From: Parietaria judaica
Lineage: Eukaryota; Streptophyta; Magnoliopsida; Rosales; Urticaceae
Length of the DNA stretch: 64,000 bases
Assembly (NCBI GenBank): GCA_954871525.1
Contig: OX940870.1
Location: forward strand, 8,649,501 to 8,713,500
Direction of reading: 5' to 3'
Part shown: one piece after another, positions 45,254 through 57,512 of the stretch
How the letters are laid out: every line of letters starts with the position of its first letter
How positions within the stretch are numbered: position 1 is the stretch's first letter
Translations under genes and position numbers: made by a program
The notes under the pieces: model-generated
The model's database searches: none
The model's input: the letters and a program-made list of their open reading frames with translations, nothing else
Told to the model about the DNA's origin: nothing

Positions 45254-46054
45254 ATGCCAGTTAAAATGTCTAAAGCTATTAATGTCTCGGATGATGAAAG
45301 AGATTCGGTCAACTCTGATCCTCCATCTGAGTTTGAGCTGCCAATTTTTGAAGAAGGCAGTGCTTGGTTCAAGTCTGATAATGAATATGAGTTACTCAGT
45401 TTCTTATTAGACCAGTATCCAAACAAAAGCCAATCCTTCAAAGATTCGGTACTCAAAGCCTCAATGGGTGAAATTGAGAGACTATTGAAAAAGGTGAACA
45501 AAGTAACGACTCTTGTCACTCAAGCAATGGCAAAGGATAACAAACGAAAGACTGAATCGAAAGCTGAACCGGGAAGAAAATAAAGAAAAGTTGGTTTATC
45601 TGCAATGTGCTTCCAATGTGGAACAAGAAAAAGAGTGCGAGGTCAGCTGCGATGCAGACTGCACATGAGTTCACAAAAGGGTAAAACCTGTTCTGAATTC
45701 GAATTAGTTTTTTATTGGAGAGATTCAAATCTCAGATCCATAGATTAAAATTCTAATCATTGCAAACGTTTTTTTTATGACAGAAGTTGCTTCTGCTAAA
45801 AAGAAAAAACGGAGAAGGAGCTTTATGCATTGAATGCTGGCTCAAACCAAGAGCAAAAGGGCACACCATGTGTCGAGAACATCTACGGGCTTGGAGAGGT
45901 AATGACTCTTCTGTCAACCCCGTAAAATTAGTTTTTATTGGAGAGATTTCAATCTCAGATCCATAGATTAAAATGCTAATGCTTGTTCATTTTCTTTTCA
46001 GGCTACAGCGGGAGCTCTGTTGATGAAAACTCAGCAGGAAACAAAAGCGGCTAG
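45254..46054 (+). pseudogene. Intron-containing, possibly captured segment with twin CxxC-x11-CxxH motifs
   Basis: Reading by eye: exon 1 45254-45680, exon 2 45784-45898, exon 3 46002-46054, with GT/AG borders, both introns in phase 1. Exon 1 starts with ATG (MPVKMSKAINVSDDERDS), is acidic then lysine-rich, has one in-frame stop at about 45581, and ends with CFQCGTRKRVRGQLRCRLH. Exon 2 has a frameshift in its A-run and encodes CIECWLKPRAKGHTMCREH. Both motifs have the spacing C-x2-C-x11-C-x2-H, suggesting duplicated zinc-binding modules. The two introns also share a long stretch around ATTGGAGAGATT and CTCAGATCCATAGATTAAAA, so exon and intron were duplicated together. I do not recognise the parent gene. 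It occupies the place where gag should be. Confidence 0.5.
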
Positions 46055-46362
46055 TACTCGAGTGTCTCGAAGAAAGAAGCATGCTTTAAGTTTCTCGATT
46101 TAAGTTTATTGCTATCATTATTTTTGCATTATTAAAAGCTTGATTTATTTTGGATATTGATATCTCAAAATGATTCTTAGTTAATTAAAAGTTTTTTTTT
46201 AATATCCAAATAAATATAGTGACAATTATTTTGTTCCATCTATAGTCTTTAATTTCTCTAATTGATTTATTTAAATCAAATATCATTTTAATCATGATGA
46301 TTAAGGAATGATATTAGAGAGTACCATTCACAACTAGGATCTTGTGACAAAGTCACAAATGA

Positions 46363-48099
46363 ATGATAACAGTGTCTGTTATCAAAGAGAGTGCCGAAAC
46401 CACGGTCCCAAATCAGAACCAAGGGGTACTCAGACGTAGTGGGAGGTTCAAAAGACCTGTTGAGGGCTACGAGCACACCCAGTTGGAATTTCACCTAGCT
46501 GTCACAAACACTAGTGTTGAAGATCCCATAGGCTACAAACAAGCTATGGAGGATCCTGATAAGGGAGAATGGCAGGAAGCCATGAACCAAGAAATAGAAT
46601 CAATGGATTCTAATGAAGTCTGGGAACTTGTAGACTTACCGGATGGTTTCAAAACCATTGGCTGTAAGTGGGTATACAAGCGAAAGAGAGGAGTGGACGG
46701 GAAGGTTGAAACCTTCAAGGCTAGACTAGTGGCAAAGGGTTTTACCCAGAGGGAAGGTATTGATTTCGATGAGACCTTCGCTCCAGTCGCTAAGTACAAG
46801 TCCATCCGGATTCTCATGGCCATAGCCTGTAGTCTCAATTATGAGATTTGGCAGATGGACGTCAAAACCGCATTCCTGAACGGGTACATTGACGAAAACA
46901 TCTATATGGACCAACCAGAAGGGTTCGTGCAACAGGGTCAAGAAGGGAAAGTTTGTAGATTACTTAAATCCATTTATGGATTAAAGCAAGCTTCCAGATC
47001 CTGGAATCTGAGGTTTGATGAAACCATCAAAATCTATGGACTCATTCAAAGTGTCACTGAGGCCTGCATTTATAAACTCAATGACGAAACCGTGGAAATT
47101 TTTCTTGTTCTGTACGTCGACGATATTCTTCTCATTGGAAACAGTGTGAAGAAGCTATCAGACGTAAAAGCGTGGCTATCTACGCAATTCCAAATGAAGG
47201 ACATAGGAGAAGCCAGCTATGTTCTTGGGATCCGTATATTCAGGGATCGCAACAACAGGCTTCTGGCCTTATCGCAAGCAACTTACATTGATAAGGTGCT
47301 TGAACGTTTTGCAATGGCAAACTCCAAGGGAGATAATTTACCGACCAGACATGGAGTGTTCCTTAGTAGGAAACAATGCCCAACTTCTCCGGAAGAGCAA
47401 GATGTGATGAGGAGGATACCCTATGCTTCAGCAGTGGGAAGTCTGATGTACGCTATGCAGTGTACTAGGCCAGACATCTGTTATGCTGTGGGAATTGTTA
47501 GCAGATACCAATCCAACCCTGGTATGGCTCACTGGACAGCAGTGAAGAACATTCTCAAGTATCTTCGGAGAACGAGAAACTATATGTTAGTGTTTTCAGG
47601 ATCAGAACTGAATCCACTAGGATACACTGATTCAGACTTTATGTCTGATAGAGACGCAAGAAAATCGACGTCAGGAGCAGTGTACACCCTTGCTGGTGGA
47701 GCGATATTCTGGAGAAGCGTAAAGCAATCCTGTATCGCAGATTCCACCATGGAAGCTGAATACGTGGCAGCCTGTGAGGCAGCCAAAGAGTCAGTTTGGC
47801 TCAAGAATTTCTACATAGAACTGGGAGTTGTTCCAGATGTAGATGGGCCCCAAACACTGTACTGTGACAACAGTGGTGCGGTGGCAAATTCTAAAGAGCC
47901 CAGAGACCATAACAAGGCAAAACATATAGAACGCAAATACCATCTCATAAGAGAAATAGTGCGTCGTGGCGACGTAAGGGTTGTGAAAATAGCCTCGGAA
48001 GACAATCTGGCTGATCCATTCACCAAGACGTTGCCAGAGAAAATATTCAGGAGGCATCTGGAAAGTATGGGTCTGAAAGACATGGGTCATCTTCTTTAA
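46363..48099 (+). CDS. Copia-D reverse transcriptase / RNase H ORF
   Basis: Intact 578-codon frame encoding the C-terminal half of a Ty1/copia polyprotein. It starts in the integrase-RT linker (LRRSGRFKRPVEGYEH), continues through the RT with KWVYKRKRG, GFTQREGIDFDETFAPVA, YGLKQASRSWN and the catalytic YVDDILLIG, and ends with RNase H containing GYTDSDFMSD, STMEAEYVAACEA and LYCDNSGAVA. ATG 46363 is the first in frame, but a true element would make this as part of gag-pol, which is missing here. The stop at 48097-48099 is just before the purine tract. All RT and RNase H catalytic motifs that I can check are intact. Confidence 0.9.
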   Translation: MITVSVIKESAETTVPNQNQGVLRRSGRFKRPVEGYEHTQLEFHLAVTNTSVEDPIGYKQAMEDPDKGEWQEAMNQEIESMDSNEVWELVDLPDGFKTIGCKWVYKRKRGVDGKVETFKARLVAKGFTQREGIDFDETFAPVAKYKSIRILMAIACSLNYEIWQMDVKTAFLNGYIDENIYMDQPEGFVQQGQEGKVCRLLKSIYGLKQASRSWNLRFDETIKIYGLIQSVTEACIYKLNDETVEIFLVLYVDDILLIGNSVKKLSDVKAWLSTQFQMKDIGEASYVLGIRIFRDRNNRLLALSQATYIDKVLERFAMANSKGDNLPTRHGVFLSRKQCPTSPEEQDVMRRIPYASAVGSLMYAMQCTRPDICYAVGIVSRYQSNPGMAHWTAVKNILKYLRRTRNYMLVFSGSELNPLGYTDSDFMSDRDARKSTSGAVYTLAGGAIFWRSVKQSCIADSTMEAEYVAACEAAKESVWLKNFYIELGVVPDVDGPQTLYCDNSGAVANSKEPRDHNKAKHIERKYHLIREIVRRGDVRVVKIASEDNLADPFTKTLPEKIFRRHLESMGLKDMGHLL

Positions 48100-48103
48100 G
48101 TAC

Positions 48104-48114
48104 AAGTGGGAGAT
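48104..48114 (+). other. Copia-D polypurine tract
   Basis: AAGTGGGAGAT directly before the 3' LTR; the usual plus-strand primer of this type of copia element. Confidence 0.85.
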
Positions 48115-49895
48115 TGTTGGACATGTGTGTCCTTAAACAAGATATTTTATCCCTTTGTAAAAGATTATGACAAGTCGTTGAATAAAGATGATGCTTATTA
48201 TGATAATCTTATTATAGTTTCTGGTAGAGTAAAATAGAATGTTTGATTCCTTAGTTCATGAAGGATGCAATTATGTTATTATTATCACAACAGAGTCAAT
48301 GTGAGGAAGAATTAATAATCATAATAAATGAACTTAAAATGTCTGTGACCTGATCAACTGGGTGGGAGCCCATTAATCGTACAAGGTCATTAATGTGACT
48401 AAGTGATAATCCTATTCTGGATTTTTTGTGTGTCACACTCACTAGAAGTGCATTAAATATGAAGTGTCTTCATATTGGACTGGACCTGACTTAAACTCCG
48501 GAAGTTATCATATAAGACCGTCACTGATAACTTGGAGTTGAGTCACTAGTAGATGATCAAATGGATATTCGATCTAAGTCCTGAGTGATCTTGAGTCCAA
48601 GCTGCTGACTTGATTGTTATTTGATTTAACCGTTAAAGAACACGAAATATTACAGTTGTTCCCAACACTATTATTTTGGGAACATGAGAGTCAGCAGTAA
48701 GGGTAGCTTGGTCATAGACATGGGCATCACACAGCTCTCCTTAGAGTGATGATGATTCCCTTGATTGTCAGTGGTGAGAAGTGAGAGATACCCATGCGCA
48801 ACTTATGAATCGAAACCATAAGTGGGTTACTCATGATATTGCTGACTGAGTCAAGGATGAAAATACAATGAGGGGCATAACGGTAAAAACCGCCTGCTCA
48901 TTTATGAATCATCAAGTGAAAGATCAATAACCCGAATTTGATTGTATCAATGGACACCCTGCTGTTATAAAGGGAATAATATATACCGTATCACTAAAGA
49001 GTGCAGCCTCGGGTCTATAGTGGAATCACTTCGAGGTTTGACGAACAACTAGCAGTTCGTTGGAGCTTAAGTGATACGGGTCCATGGTCCCCAGGATAGC
49101 TCCGTAACGGATGATGCGTATTTGATTAAGATACATTCTGGATAATGTTTAATCATTTGGCTTGACTTATAAAACTGAAAGGTCTGTGTCAGACATCAGA
49201 TAGTTTTATCGAAGGCGTGGCAAAAGTATCATATTTTGGTACACGAAATTAACTGACAAAAAGAAAGTTAGAATTTATATTTTCTATCAGCACCATGTTG
49301 TTGGAAATTAAATTCTAATCAGCTTTGCTTTTTGAACCAAGTCATTTCGACTTACGGTTAGTGATTTATGGATTTTCTAAGTTTGTGATCGGTTCGATAA
49401 ACTTTGAAATTAAATCACATGTCACGAATTTAATGATGGTGTGGCACCATGACATTTTTATGTGTGATATAGAGATCACGATTTAATAATATAATTTAAT
49501 TACTTGGATTTAATTATTAATATCTTATTAATAATTAATTAATAATTAATAGATTTATATTAATAAATGAATATATATATATATTTATATATATTAACAT
49601 GTGTAAATTCGAATTAGGGTTTGTTATACAAAACCCTAGTTAAATTCGAATGGCTTGATTTGGTATTTCTATATTTGCGGCATAAGTACCAAATTTTTTT
49701 GGTATTTTGGCAAATCCCTAAAATCAATATTATCCATTGGATCGGTTATGATTTAGTATCAACCGTTGGATTAGGATATTGATAAATTCGAAATTAATAA
49801 CTTGGTGACCAAGTTCTATTTTTCGAATTTGATTAATTAATTGTATCCGTTGGATCGGTCTAAGATTTAATCTTTACCGTCGGATTGAGAATTGA

Positions 49896-49937
<42 letters not shown>

Positions 49938-50061
49938 GAATTATGTTTAAGGATAAACTCAAAAAAAAAATTTAATAAATCTATTTATCCTAAACTTATT
50001 TGATCCATTAGATCGGTTTTAAGAATCATCTCAACCGTTGGATCTAGATAATAATAATTCG

Positions 50062-50099
<38 letters not shown>

Positions 50100-50878
50100 T
50101 CGAATTTTATGATGATAAGAAGATAAGATTGGATTTTTGATTTATCTAAATCTTTCTTATTTAATTAAATCCCTAATTAATTATATCAATTGGATTTAGA
50201 TGAGATTAAATCTGGACCATTGGATTAAGATAATTAATTATATTTAATTGATGAAATTCGAATTTAGGGAGGGAATATCTCCAATTCGGTTACAGTCTTG
50301 AGCCTATAAATAGGAGGCTCATTCTACACATTTTTCACACCTTTCCCCAGAGAAAAATTCGAACTTTCCCTCTTCCTCAGGGTCTGTGAATTTTCTCTCT
50401 GATCTCTTTCTTCTGGTTCGGCTTAGGAGACTATTTCTCCGGAAGCTTAAAAAGAACCATCAGTTAAAGTTTTGCAACGGAGTCCTGCCGACGAAGCCCA
50501 CGCTTCGGTACGAGGATTCCAGGAGAATATCCCGGAAGATCACGGGAGATTCCCTCAGCACCGGCGGAGCCCTGCCCGATTCAGAGCGCGCAGCCGGAAA
50601 TCGTCAAACGAGGTACGGCCTTATGCATTGGGTTAATAAATGCAAACATTTACTGCTTTCTATTTATTTCCTATTATGACTAGTTTATTAATAATGAGTT
50701 ATGAATATTAAATTGCATAATATTTATCAGATCTTGGGATATGGTTATTATCCGATATTCGGACCGTTATACGGATAACAAGTTTTTCCGCTTTAAAATA
50801 ATTTTTTAAATGTTACCCGGACGGTTCGGAGGTATAAATCGAGATAATTATACGGAATCCGAGACGTGATTTCCAACA
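48115..50878 (+). repeat. Copia-D 3' LTR
   Basis: 2764 bp, nearly identical to the 5' LTR. It differs mainly by longer (TA)n tracts (near 49903-49935 and 50068-50092) and scattered single bases. The TATA-like CCTATAAATAGG is near 50303-50314. Confidence 0.93.
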
Positions 50879-50883
50879 TTTTA

Positions 50884-52846
50884 ATACCGTGAAACCAAAG
50901 ACACTGACAAATACACGCAAGCCTAAATAGTAATAATAAATTCCTCATAAAATATTTCATTTTATTTAATCCTCAGTCCTCAACATTCTTTGTACTGAAT
51001 TTTGTTGAAAGACAGCGAAGCAACCGAGTCGGCTGAAAGGTTTGCGTAATTGTAGCTTCAACGCCACATATACATATCTTCTTCAAGCGAAATGAAAAAC
51101 GACTACGTTCCCAAGTATTAACAGTTGATCAAAAATCGGAATAAACCTCACACAATCAAGAAAATCGAAAGAACCAAAACGGAATCCAAAATGCAAAGCA
51201 TATCTCTGACTCACTGAATCCCTTGAGGAAATCAAAGAATTTGAACAGTGTATCACTGACACGACAAACCTTGAATTCGGCAGGGCACTAAGCAAGATAA
51301 TATGGGGCTCATTGTCAAAAAAATATATTTATTAGAAAAACATAAATGTAACAAAAAAAATTATATTTATTCAATAGACACAAATAGAAATAAAAATATT
51401 GACATCGGATACTTACGATATTGGAAACTTTGTCGAAACAAGTATATCAATACACAATATAATTGCCTGAATTACCAAATATGCGCATAAAGTAAATACA
51501 CGCGATATTCGGTAATGCAGTTCGCGAACCGCTCGTGGGAACTTACTCTTTGGGGCATGGACCCTGATAATTTATTCCACTGGAAAACATTAAAAAAATG
51601 TTACACAGTTATACATGAGACACAATTGAGTTTCACAAAGGAATAAACAACTTCTTCTTAGGACTAAGTTAAACTGGTGATTCAACTCCAGGGAAAAAGT
51701 CTGGCACTCTTCTTCATAAACGGATTTTGATGCTTTAACTGTGGGACAACCATTCGTCACTCCTTAAATGAGATCTGAAAACCCTCTAGCTTCCTCGGAG
51801 GTACTCCTATCAGAAGCGGTGTTGGATGCTTCAGTAGTAGAAAATTCTACCGTCACTCCTCAAATTAGATCGCAGGACCATCCAGCTTCCTTTGAGATGA
51901 TTTTTACATTTTTTTGTGCTAGTTGTTAACCTGAACCAGCAAAGCTTATATAGTTAGTCAAATTGGTAAACCAAAATAAGGAAATAAGGGTTCCACGATC
52001 TTGGGTGACTGAAGGGATAAATAGAACTCCTCAATCACGGATATTGAAGCTGTTAATGTTGTACACTCTTTGTTTAGGCAAATGCATGATGAAGATCGTG
52101 GTAATAACTTCTATGAAGATCTTGGACATTAATTTTGATATAAAAATCTTGGACAATAAATATGCTTCCGCTTTGTCAGTTGTTCCGCCAGCTCATCCAA
52201 CAACATTATCCAGTCCTAATCTGGCAATCAAATCTCCATTAATAAATTTCCATCATGAATGTTGAATATCTCTTAACATCTAAGAAATCTTGTCCAACTG
52301 TGCAACTTGACTTTAATCTGATTGCCTTGATCTTCTTGACGATTAAGCCAAATATTTTATATGTGTCAAGTAAAGGAAGTCTTCCATAGTACCCGAGTTA
52401 CACATAATGACAAAAACATACACAAATTCCGGAATACAAATGCAGTGCTCTTACAAATATAACCTTAAAAATTAATCATTCAAATATAACGACGCGTATA
52501 GCGTTTTGAGATGCGAAAAAATTAATAAGACTTGTATAATCAAGTTTCTCAATCATATATTTTTCAATGGATAACATAGCTCAGCCGCTAGACCTTTCTT
52601 GGGACACAGTCACAAAAAAATTTAATTTCTTAAAGAGATCATCCTTGTCAAGATTGGAAACCTGATAATGTTCTATTATTGTCGACTAAAACAAAAACTC
52701 TCCAGAATATCTCTAATACCATCCTTGAGTTTATCCAAATCAAGTAATAGACCAAGCTGCTTTTCAAATTTCTGAAATAGTACAAATATAATCGAAAAAA
52801 ATAATTATGTCATCGAATTTTTTTTTCTTACCAACCTTTCGTTTTT
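50884..52846. other. Unassigned region, possible decayed gene on - strand
   Basis: No continuous gene. Several short open pieces occur on the - strand (51083-51295, 51690-51900, 52000-52300). Within 51740-51880 two similar segments repeat CGTCACTCCT(T/C)AAAT(G/T)AGATC with CTAGCTTCCT / CCAGCTTCCT. I recognise no protein family; it may be a decayed multi-exon gene. Confidence 0.35.
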
Positions 52847-53900
52847 TGTAACGCCCTCTTTTCCGAGAGACCGTTAACCTCTATTTATCTCATCCTATGT
52901 TCCGATCCTTTTAAAATATTTGAAATTCTGTAAACGAAAATATATAACCGTTTAAATATATCGCGCTTATATTATTTTTAAAATACCTTCAAGAGTTTAA
53001 AACATCAAGACAACCACGACCGGAATGACATTTATAAAATGTCATCAAAATAAAAAATAGCATAGCTTCTGCGTTCTAAAAAATATAATACAACAAAATC
53101 TCATAGAGGCTTGTCTCGGATCGAGTCGTTCGCTGTATGTACCGTACACTGCACTGTCGATCCTGCTCCACCCGCAATTAACCATCTAATCGCTTATTCC
53201 CTAGGTCTACAACACAACTATACAAGTGAGCTAACGCTCAATACGTAAAAGGTTTTTATTACTCACGAAAATAATTTTACACCGATCACACCAAAATGCA
53301 TAACACGCAAAACCGTTTTATGTCATTTTATGATAATCTTAAAATAATTTATATATAATAATAATAATAATAATCTTTTGGGCCCAGCTACCGTACCAGC
53401 GTTTTTCAGCCTATAAAGCCTTCGAGGGACCGGGGGCGCGACCCTAACCAAGTCAGCCCGAAGCGAATCACTTTCCGACGTACCATTATGAGACTACCCG
53501 TCTCGGTACAATCGGCGGCTTCGCGTACAATGTAATTGAAGAGACTAACCGTCCTGGCACATGCACGCGATGAGACTTACATTCTCGGTACGGCGCTATT
53601 TAATTTGTAATAAAGTGTTATTCATATTATTAGTTTTATTATAAACATATATGAATTAACGATCTAGAAGTAAACATTTAAATTATGCAAATTAGGAAAC
53701 AAGTTGCGCACACACGTATTTCGCACCACACAGAAACACATAATCACACTTTATTATGGTTGTGTTGTAGGAGTACTTTTACTTACCTTGCGCCTTACAA
53801 TTCTCTACTACACGCCATGGTGCATTTTTCGAGAACAAATCACCTGATATTTAAATTTTTAAATCTCGGTCTCTTGATTACATATAAGATTGTAATCGCG
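52847..53900 (+). mobile_element. Possible LTR-like repeat beginning TGTAACGCCC
   Basis: Starts with TGTAACGCCC, a frequent start of plant LTRs. It contains GTGAGCTAACGCTCAATACG and a GC-richer block (53390-53600) with three variants of GAGACT(A/T)ACC/ATTCTCGG. No coding sequence is present. I could not define the right end or a target duplication. Confidence 0.4.
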
Positions 53901-54318
53901 TGATTTCTTCGTCTTAGAAGGCTCTCTATTTCTTACTCGAAAATCTTAGTACTACAGTATACTAACTCCAATCAATCATAGAGGAATAATATAAACAGAT
54001 GTTACAAAATAAAAATCAACTAAGTCAAGATAGATGTTATGCAAACATGGATTATTGGCAAACAAAATATCAACCATTCACTTTTGATTTAATGTTATGT
54101 GGTAATCTATAAAGATGGCCATGATTCTTATTATTACACTTAAATTCTTATAAGACTAAGCTAATATGACATTTCAACTCTACAACACATACTTAATAAT
54201 TTTTAAATGGCTAAGAATCTGCAACATGAACATGGTTTTAATACTACTATGCTTATATCGATATATGTATATATATGTATGTCTATATATTCTTTATAAT
54301 ATGCTTATTAGTGAGGGG

Positions 54319-54349
<31 letters not shown>

Positions 54350-54569
54350 GATATAAATAAAAATATGTGCTGCCCCTGCTCTACTTCTTTAAAATATATG
54401 CTATGATAGGCTTTATATATAGATAGATATAGATATGTCATGCCTAAATTGTATTCATACAGTTACATGCGCATATGGACAATATTTTACTTATATGTGT
54501 GTGCATAATAAATCATATATAGAATCAATAATATTTTATCTAAAAAAATTAACTTCATATAGAAGGATA
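53901..54569. other. AT-rich intergenic DNA
   Basis: No gene seen; (TA)n tract near 54325-54348. Confidence 0.5.
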
Positions 54570-54577
54570 TGGACTAT

Positions 54578-55158
54578 CAGGGACGCCCCTGACTTGGAGA
54601 GCCTAGGCGAGATAAATTAATGAGGCTCTTAAGACTTAGTAGAAAAGTTATATATATGTATATTATTTTTAAAATGTGATAAAATAAATTATACATAAAA
54701 AAATAAAAAAGTCATTCCTGATTATTTCCTTTTCATAAAAAGAGTAGATGAAAAAGTTTAAAAACTATAAATACAGGCAGCATCATATCATCGATGAAAT
54801 AATTGTTAAGCTATATTAAAGATAATCTTTGCACAATTTGAAAAATAATATTTAGTCGGAAAATGGAGATAATATATTATTTTCGTCCAGATTTGCCAAT
54901 AAAGAATTAGAACTTATGACTCTTAAGGGGGTAAGATAGCCAATAGAGTAGGATGTTGGACGGTGAATATGGGGAAGTGGGCTAGGGTATGGCAGTGACG
55001 TGGTTGATTCTTTGAGAGTACACTAATAAGGTTAAAATAGTTATTTAATATGGGCCCTATATGTAGGATTTTGAGTCCCCTTTTCTAGTGGAAAATATTT
55101 CAATAATTGTGAGGCCCTAGGCCCAAGCCTATTTGACCTGGCCCAAGGACCGGCTCTG
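54578..55158. mobile_element. Non-autonomous hAT element
   Basis: A 581-bp element with ends CAGGGACGCCCCTGA and GGACCGGCTCTG (complement CAGAGCCGGTCC), flanked by the perfect 8-bp duplication TGGACTAT (54570-54577; 55159-55166). It holds GAGGCCCTAGGCCCAAGCC near the right end and AT-rich DNA inside. No transposase is encoded. Confidence 0.85.
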
Positions 55159-55166
55159 TGGACTAT

Positions 55167-57081
55167 ATTTCAAATACTAGACTATATTAAAATTCAAAAC
55201 CCTCAATTGCTCATTTGACTAAAAAAATGCAAACATATTCTTTCAAGCAATTTACCAAACATCTTCATGGCTAATAATTTATCTAATATAATGATAATCA
55301 TATGGATCATAAAATTCCCAGCACAACTGTAAAAATCATATTATAACCAAGCATACTATTCTAATGAATGAAGAATAAAATCCTAATCAAATCACAAGAT
55401 TATCTACACCCTACTGGTTTCTATTTCTAAAAGCATCGTTCAAACCTAGATTAAATGAAGGGTAACACTAATCAACAGACTCAAAAGCTTTCATTAATTC
55501 TAAGGGGATTTATTGAAAATAAATATGAGATTTTACCTAAAAACAAGATCGACGATAAGCCCCAAAACGCTCCCCGATTAAGCAAGGAAATGAGCAGGTT
55601 TTATTTTTTCTTTAGTCCGCCAAGGAAGAGACGATGGAGAAAGCGAGGGTTGCTGATTTGGGTAACAAAATGGGTAAGGAATATGTCGAATACAATATTT
55701 TTTAGAGTTGTAAGAAGAAGATTACACACATCAATTTATATTGCTACTGAAATACTTGATGATCATGTTTAACTATAAAAATTTAATTAAAGAAACTTGA
55801 TATGCAAACTAACTTGTATGCAAGTTTACTTCCTCCACTAGTCAAAATTATTATTCCAACTACACTAGACATTTATTCTTCATTACTAAAACTTGGTGTG
55901 CAATTAAGAATAATGGAAAATACTTCGCTTCTTTAATTTTAGTAACAATAGAGACTTTCACTTCATATGAATCGAATCATTTCGTTTTTAATCTTGTGAC
56001 TCAAAACAATGGTAATGAATTTCACGTATATCGATACAACAAATGTATTCTTCCATTGTGGGATCAAACTCTACAAGCAGCTCTATCATTTGCAAGAAAA
56101 GACCATTATATTCCTCGTATAGTTTTTCAGTTGTTTCCCTATATGTCAAATTCTAAGCTTTTTAACGACAACATTTATATTCTCTGCATATCTTTTTTTC
56201 CAATGTTCTTTCTCTTGTTTTTTATTACTCCTTTACTTTTATTTAAAGCCAAGTAGGAGAGGATAAAAAGTAAGGGCCTGTTTGGTAGACTTTTATAAAA
56301 ATGATTTCTCATTTTCTTACTGTTATACAGTAGAAAGTAAAAATGAAAATGTGTTTGGTGCAAAAGTACTATTGATTTGTTGCTGGAAAATGTTTCGTCT
56401 TTTAGTGGGTAAATGAGGTACTTTTGAAACTAAAAAAAAATTGTTTTTTTCCTTCTCAAAAATGGGTTTATCTCACCCTCCGTACCCACATTTCCGTCTT
56501 ATTCATACATGCTCTGATCCATCAATGCTTCTTCTCCAATGATGCTTCATCAATGTATATATACTAGTCTAGTATATTATATAACTAAACATAATTTCAA
56601 TATTTAATTTTTTGAAAATACTAACCACCAAACATAATTTATGTTTTTACTTTTAAAAAAAAAATACTGCTTATCAATTACAATTTCAAAAATAAATAAA
56701 AATTAACTTTAACATATGAGATTTCAATTTAAATATTTTTCTTATAGATTTTTTCGTAATTAATTTCTTTAACAGTTATGTATAGCTGGCCTGAAGAACA
56801 AGGGATCATCGGGAAAAAGATGAGTGAGTGGAGAGGCTAAGGGAAGGCAAAGTGATTTGGGCCTTAGAATGATGGATCAGTGAAGAAGTTGGGCCAGAGA
56901 GGATATGGGCCTTCCATTAGGGACATCACCAATTTTATTAATATTTTATATATATATATATATATATATACACGTTCTAAGAGTCGATTAAATTTAAGTT
57001 ACTGAACTATAAAAATGCCAATTTAAGAAAACATCCGAATCAAAATAAATATGATGTTCTTAAGGAAAAATAATAATAATA
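55167..57081. other. Intergenic DNA, possible MITE near 56275
   Basis: No gene is supported; frames at 55455 and 55996 lack family motifs. GGGCCTGTTTGGTAGAC at about 56275 resembles the start of common plant MITEs, but I could not identify a convincing partner end. A (TA)n tract lies at 56947-56970. Confidence 0.35.
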
Positions 57082-57512
57082 TAACACCAATTTTAATTTA
57101 TAATAGTTTCATAAATACAAAACAATGTTCAAACCTTATACATAAACATAACAAAATGTATTAGACATTAACTTTATTAACTAAGCTCATAATTATTATT
57201 ATTATTATTTATTAAAATATGGAAGACATCTCGCTATGTGATTTCGAATCATAACTAGTTGGCACCTATAATCACAAAGTAAGAAACGAAGCTCTAAGTA
57301 AGATAAATTAAAAATATCACAGTTTACAAAGAAACAAAAATAGATGAGAACGAACCGAATACAAAACATAAAAAAAATTGTTAAATATTATAACACCAAT
57401 TTAAATTTAGAAAAGTTTCATAAATACAAAACAATGTTCAAATCTTAAACATAAACATAACAAACTATATAAGATATAACACTATTAACTAAGTTCAAAA
57501 CTATTATTATAA
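57082..57512. repeat. Direct repeat pair, about 125 bp each
   Basis: 57082-57208 and 57391-57512 share TAACACCAATTT, GTTTCATAAATACAAAACAA and ACATAAACATAACAAA in the same order. The intervening 180 bp is unrelated. Origin unknown. Confidence 0.7.

Larger units (their letters stand above)
40947..50878 (+). mobile_element. Copia-D: young copia element with 2.7-kb LTRs
   Basis: A 9.9-kb element flanked by the perfect duplication TTTTA (40942-40946; 50879-50883). LTRs at 40947-43688 and 48115-50878 are nearly identical, so insertion is recent. Primer-binding site TGGTATCAGAGCC is at 43691-43703 and purine tract AAGTGGGAGAT at 48104-48114. The internal region holds a long leader, a decayed intron-containing segment (45254-46054) and an intact RT/RNase H ORF. 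Gag, protease and integrase are not recognisable, so the copy should depend on proteins supplied in trans. Confidence 0.93.

Noticed and set aside
55455..55772. 105-codon frame starting MKGNTNQQ
   Set aside because: No recognisable domain, no promoter and no paralog; length is within chance for such DNA.
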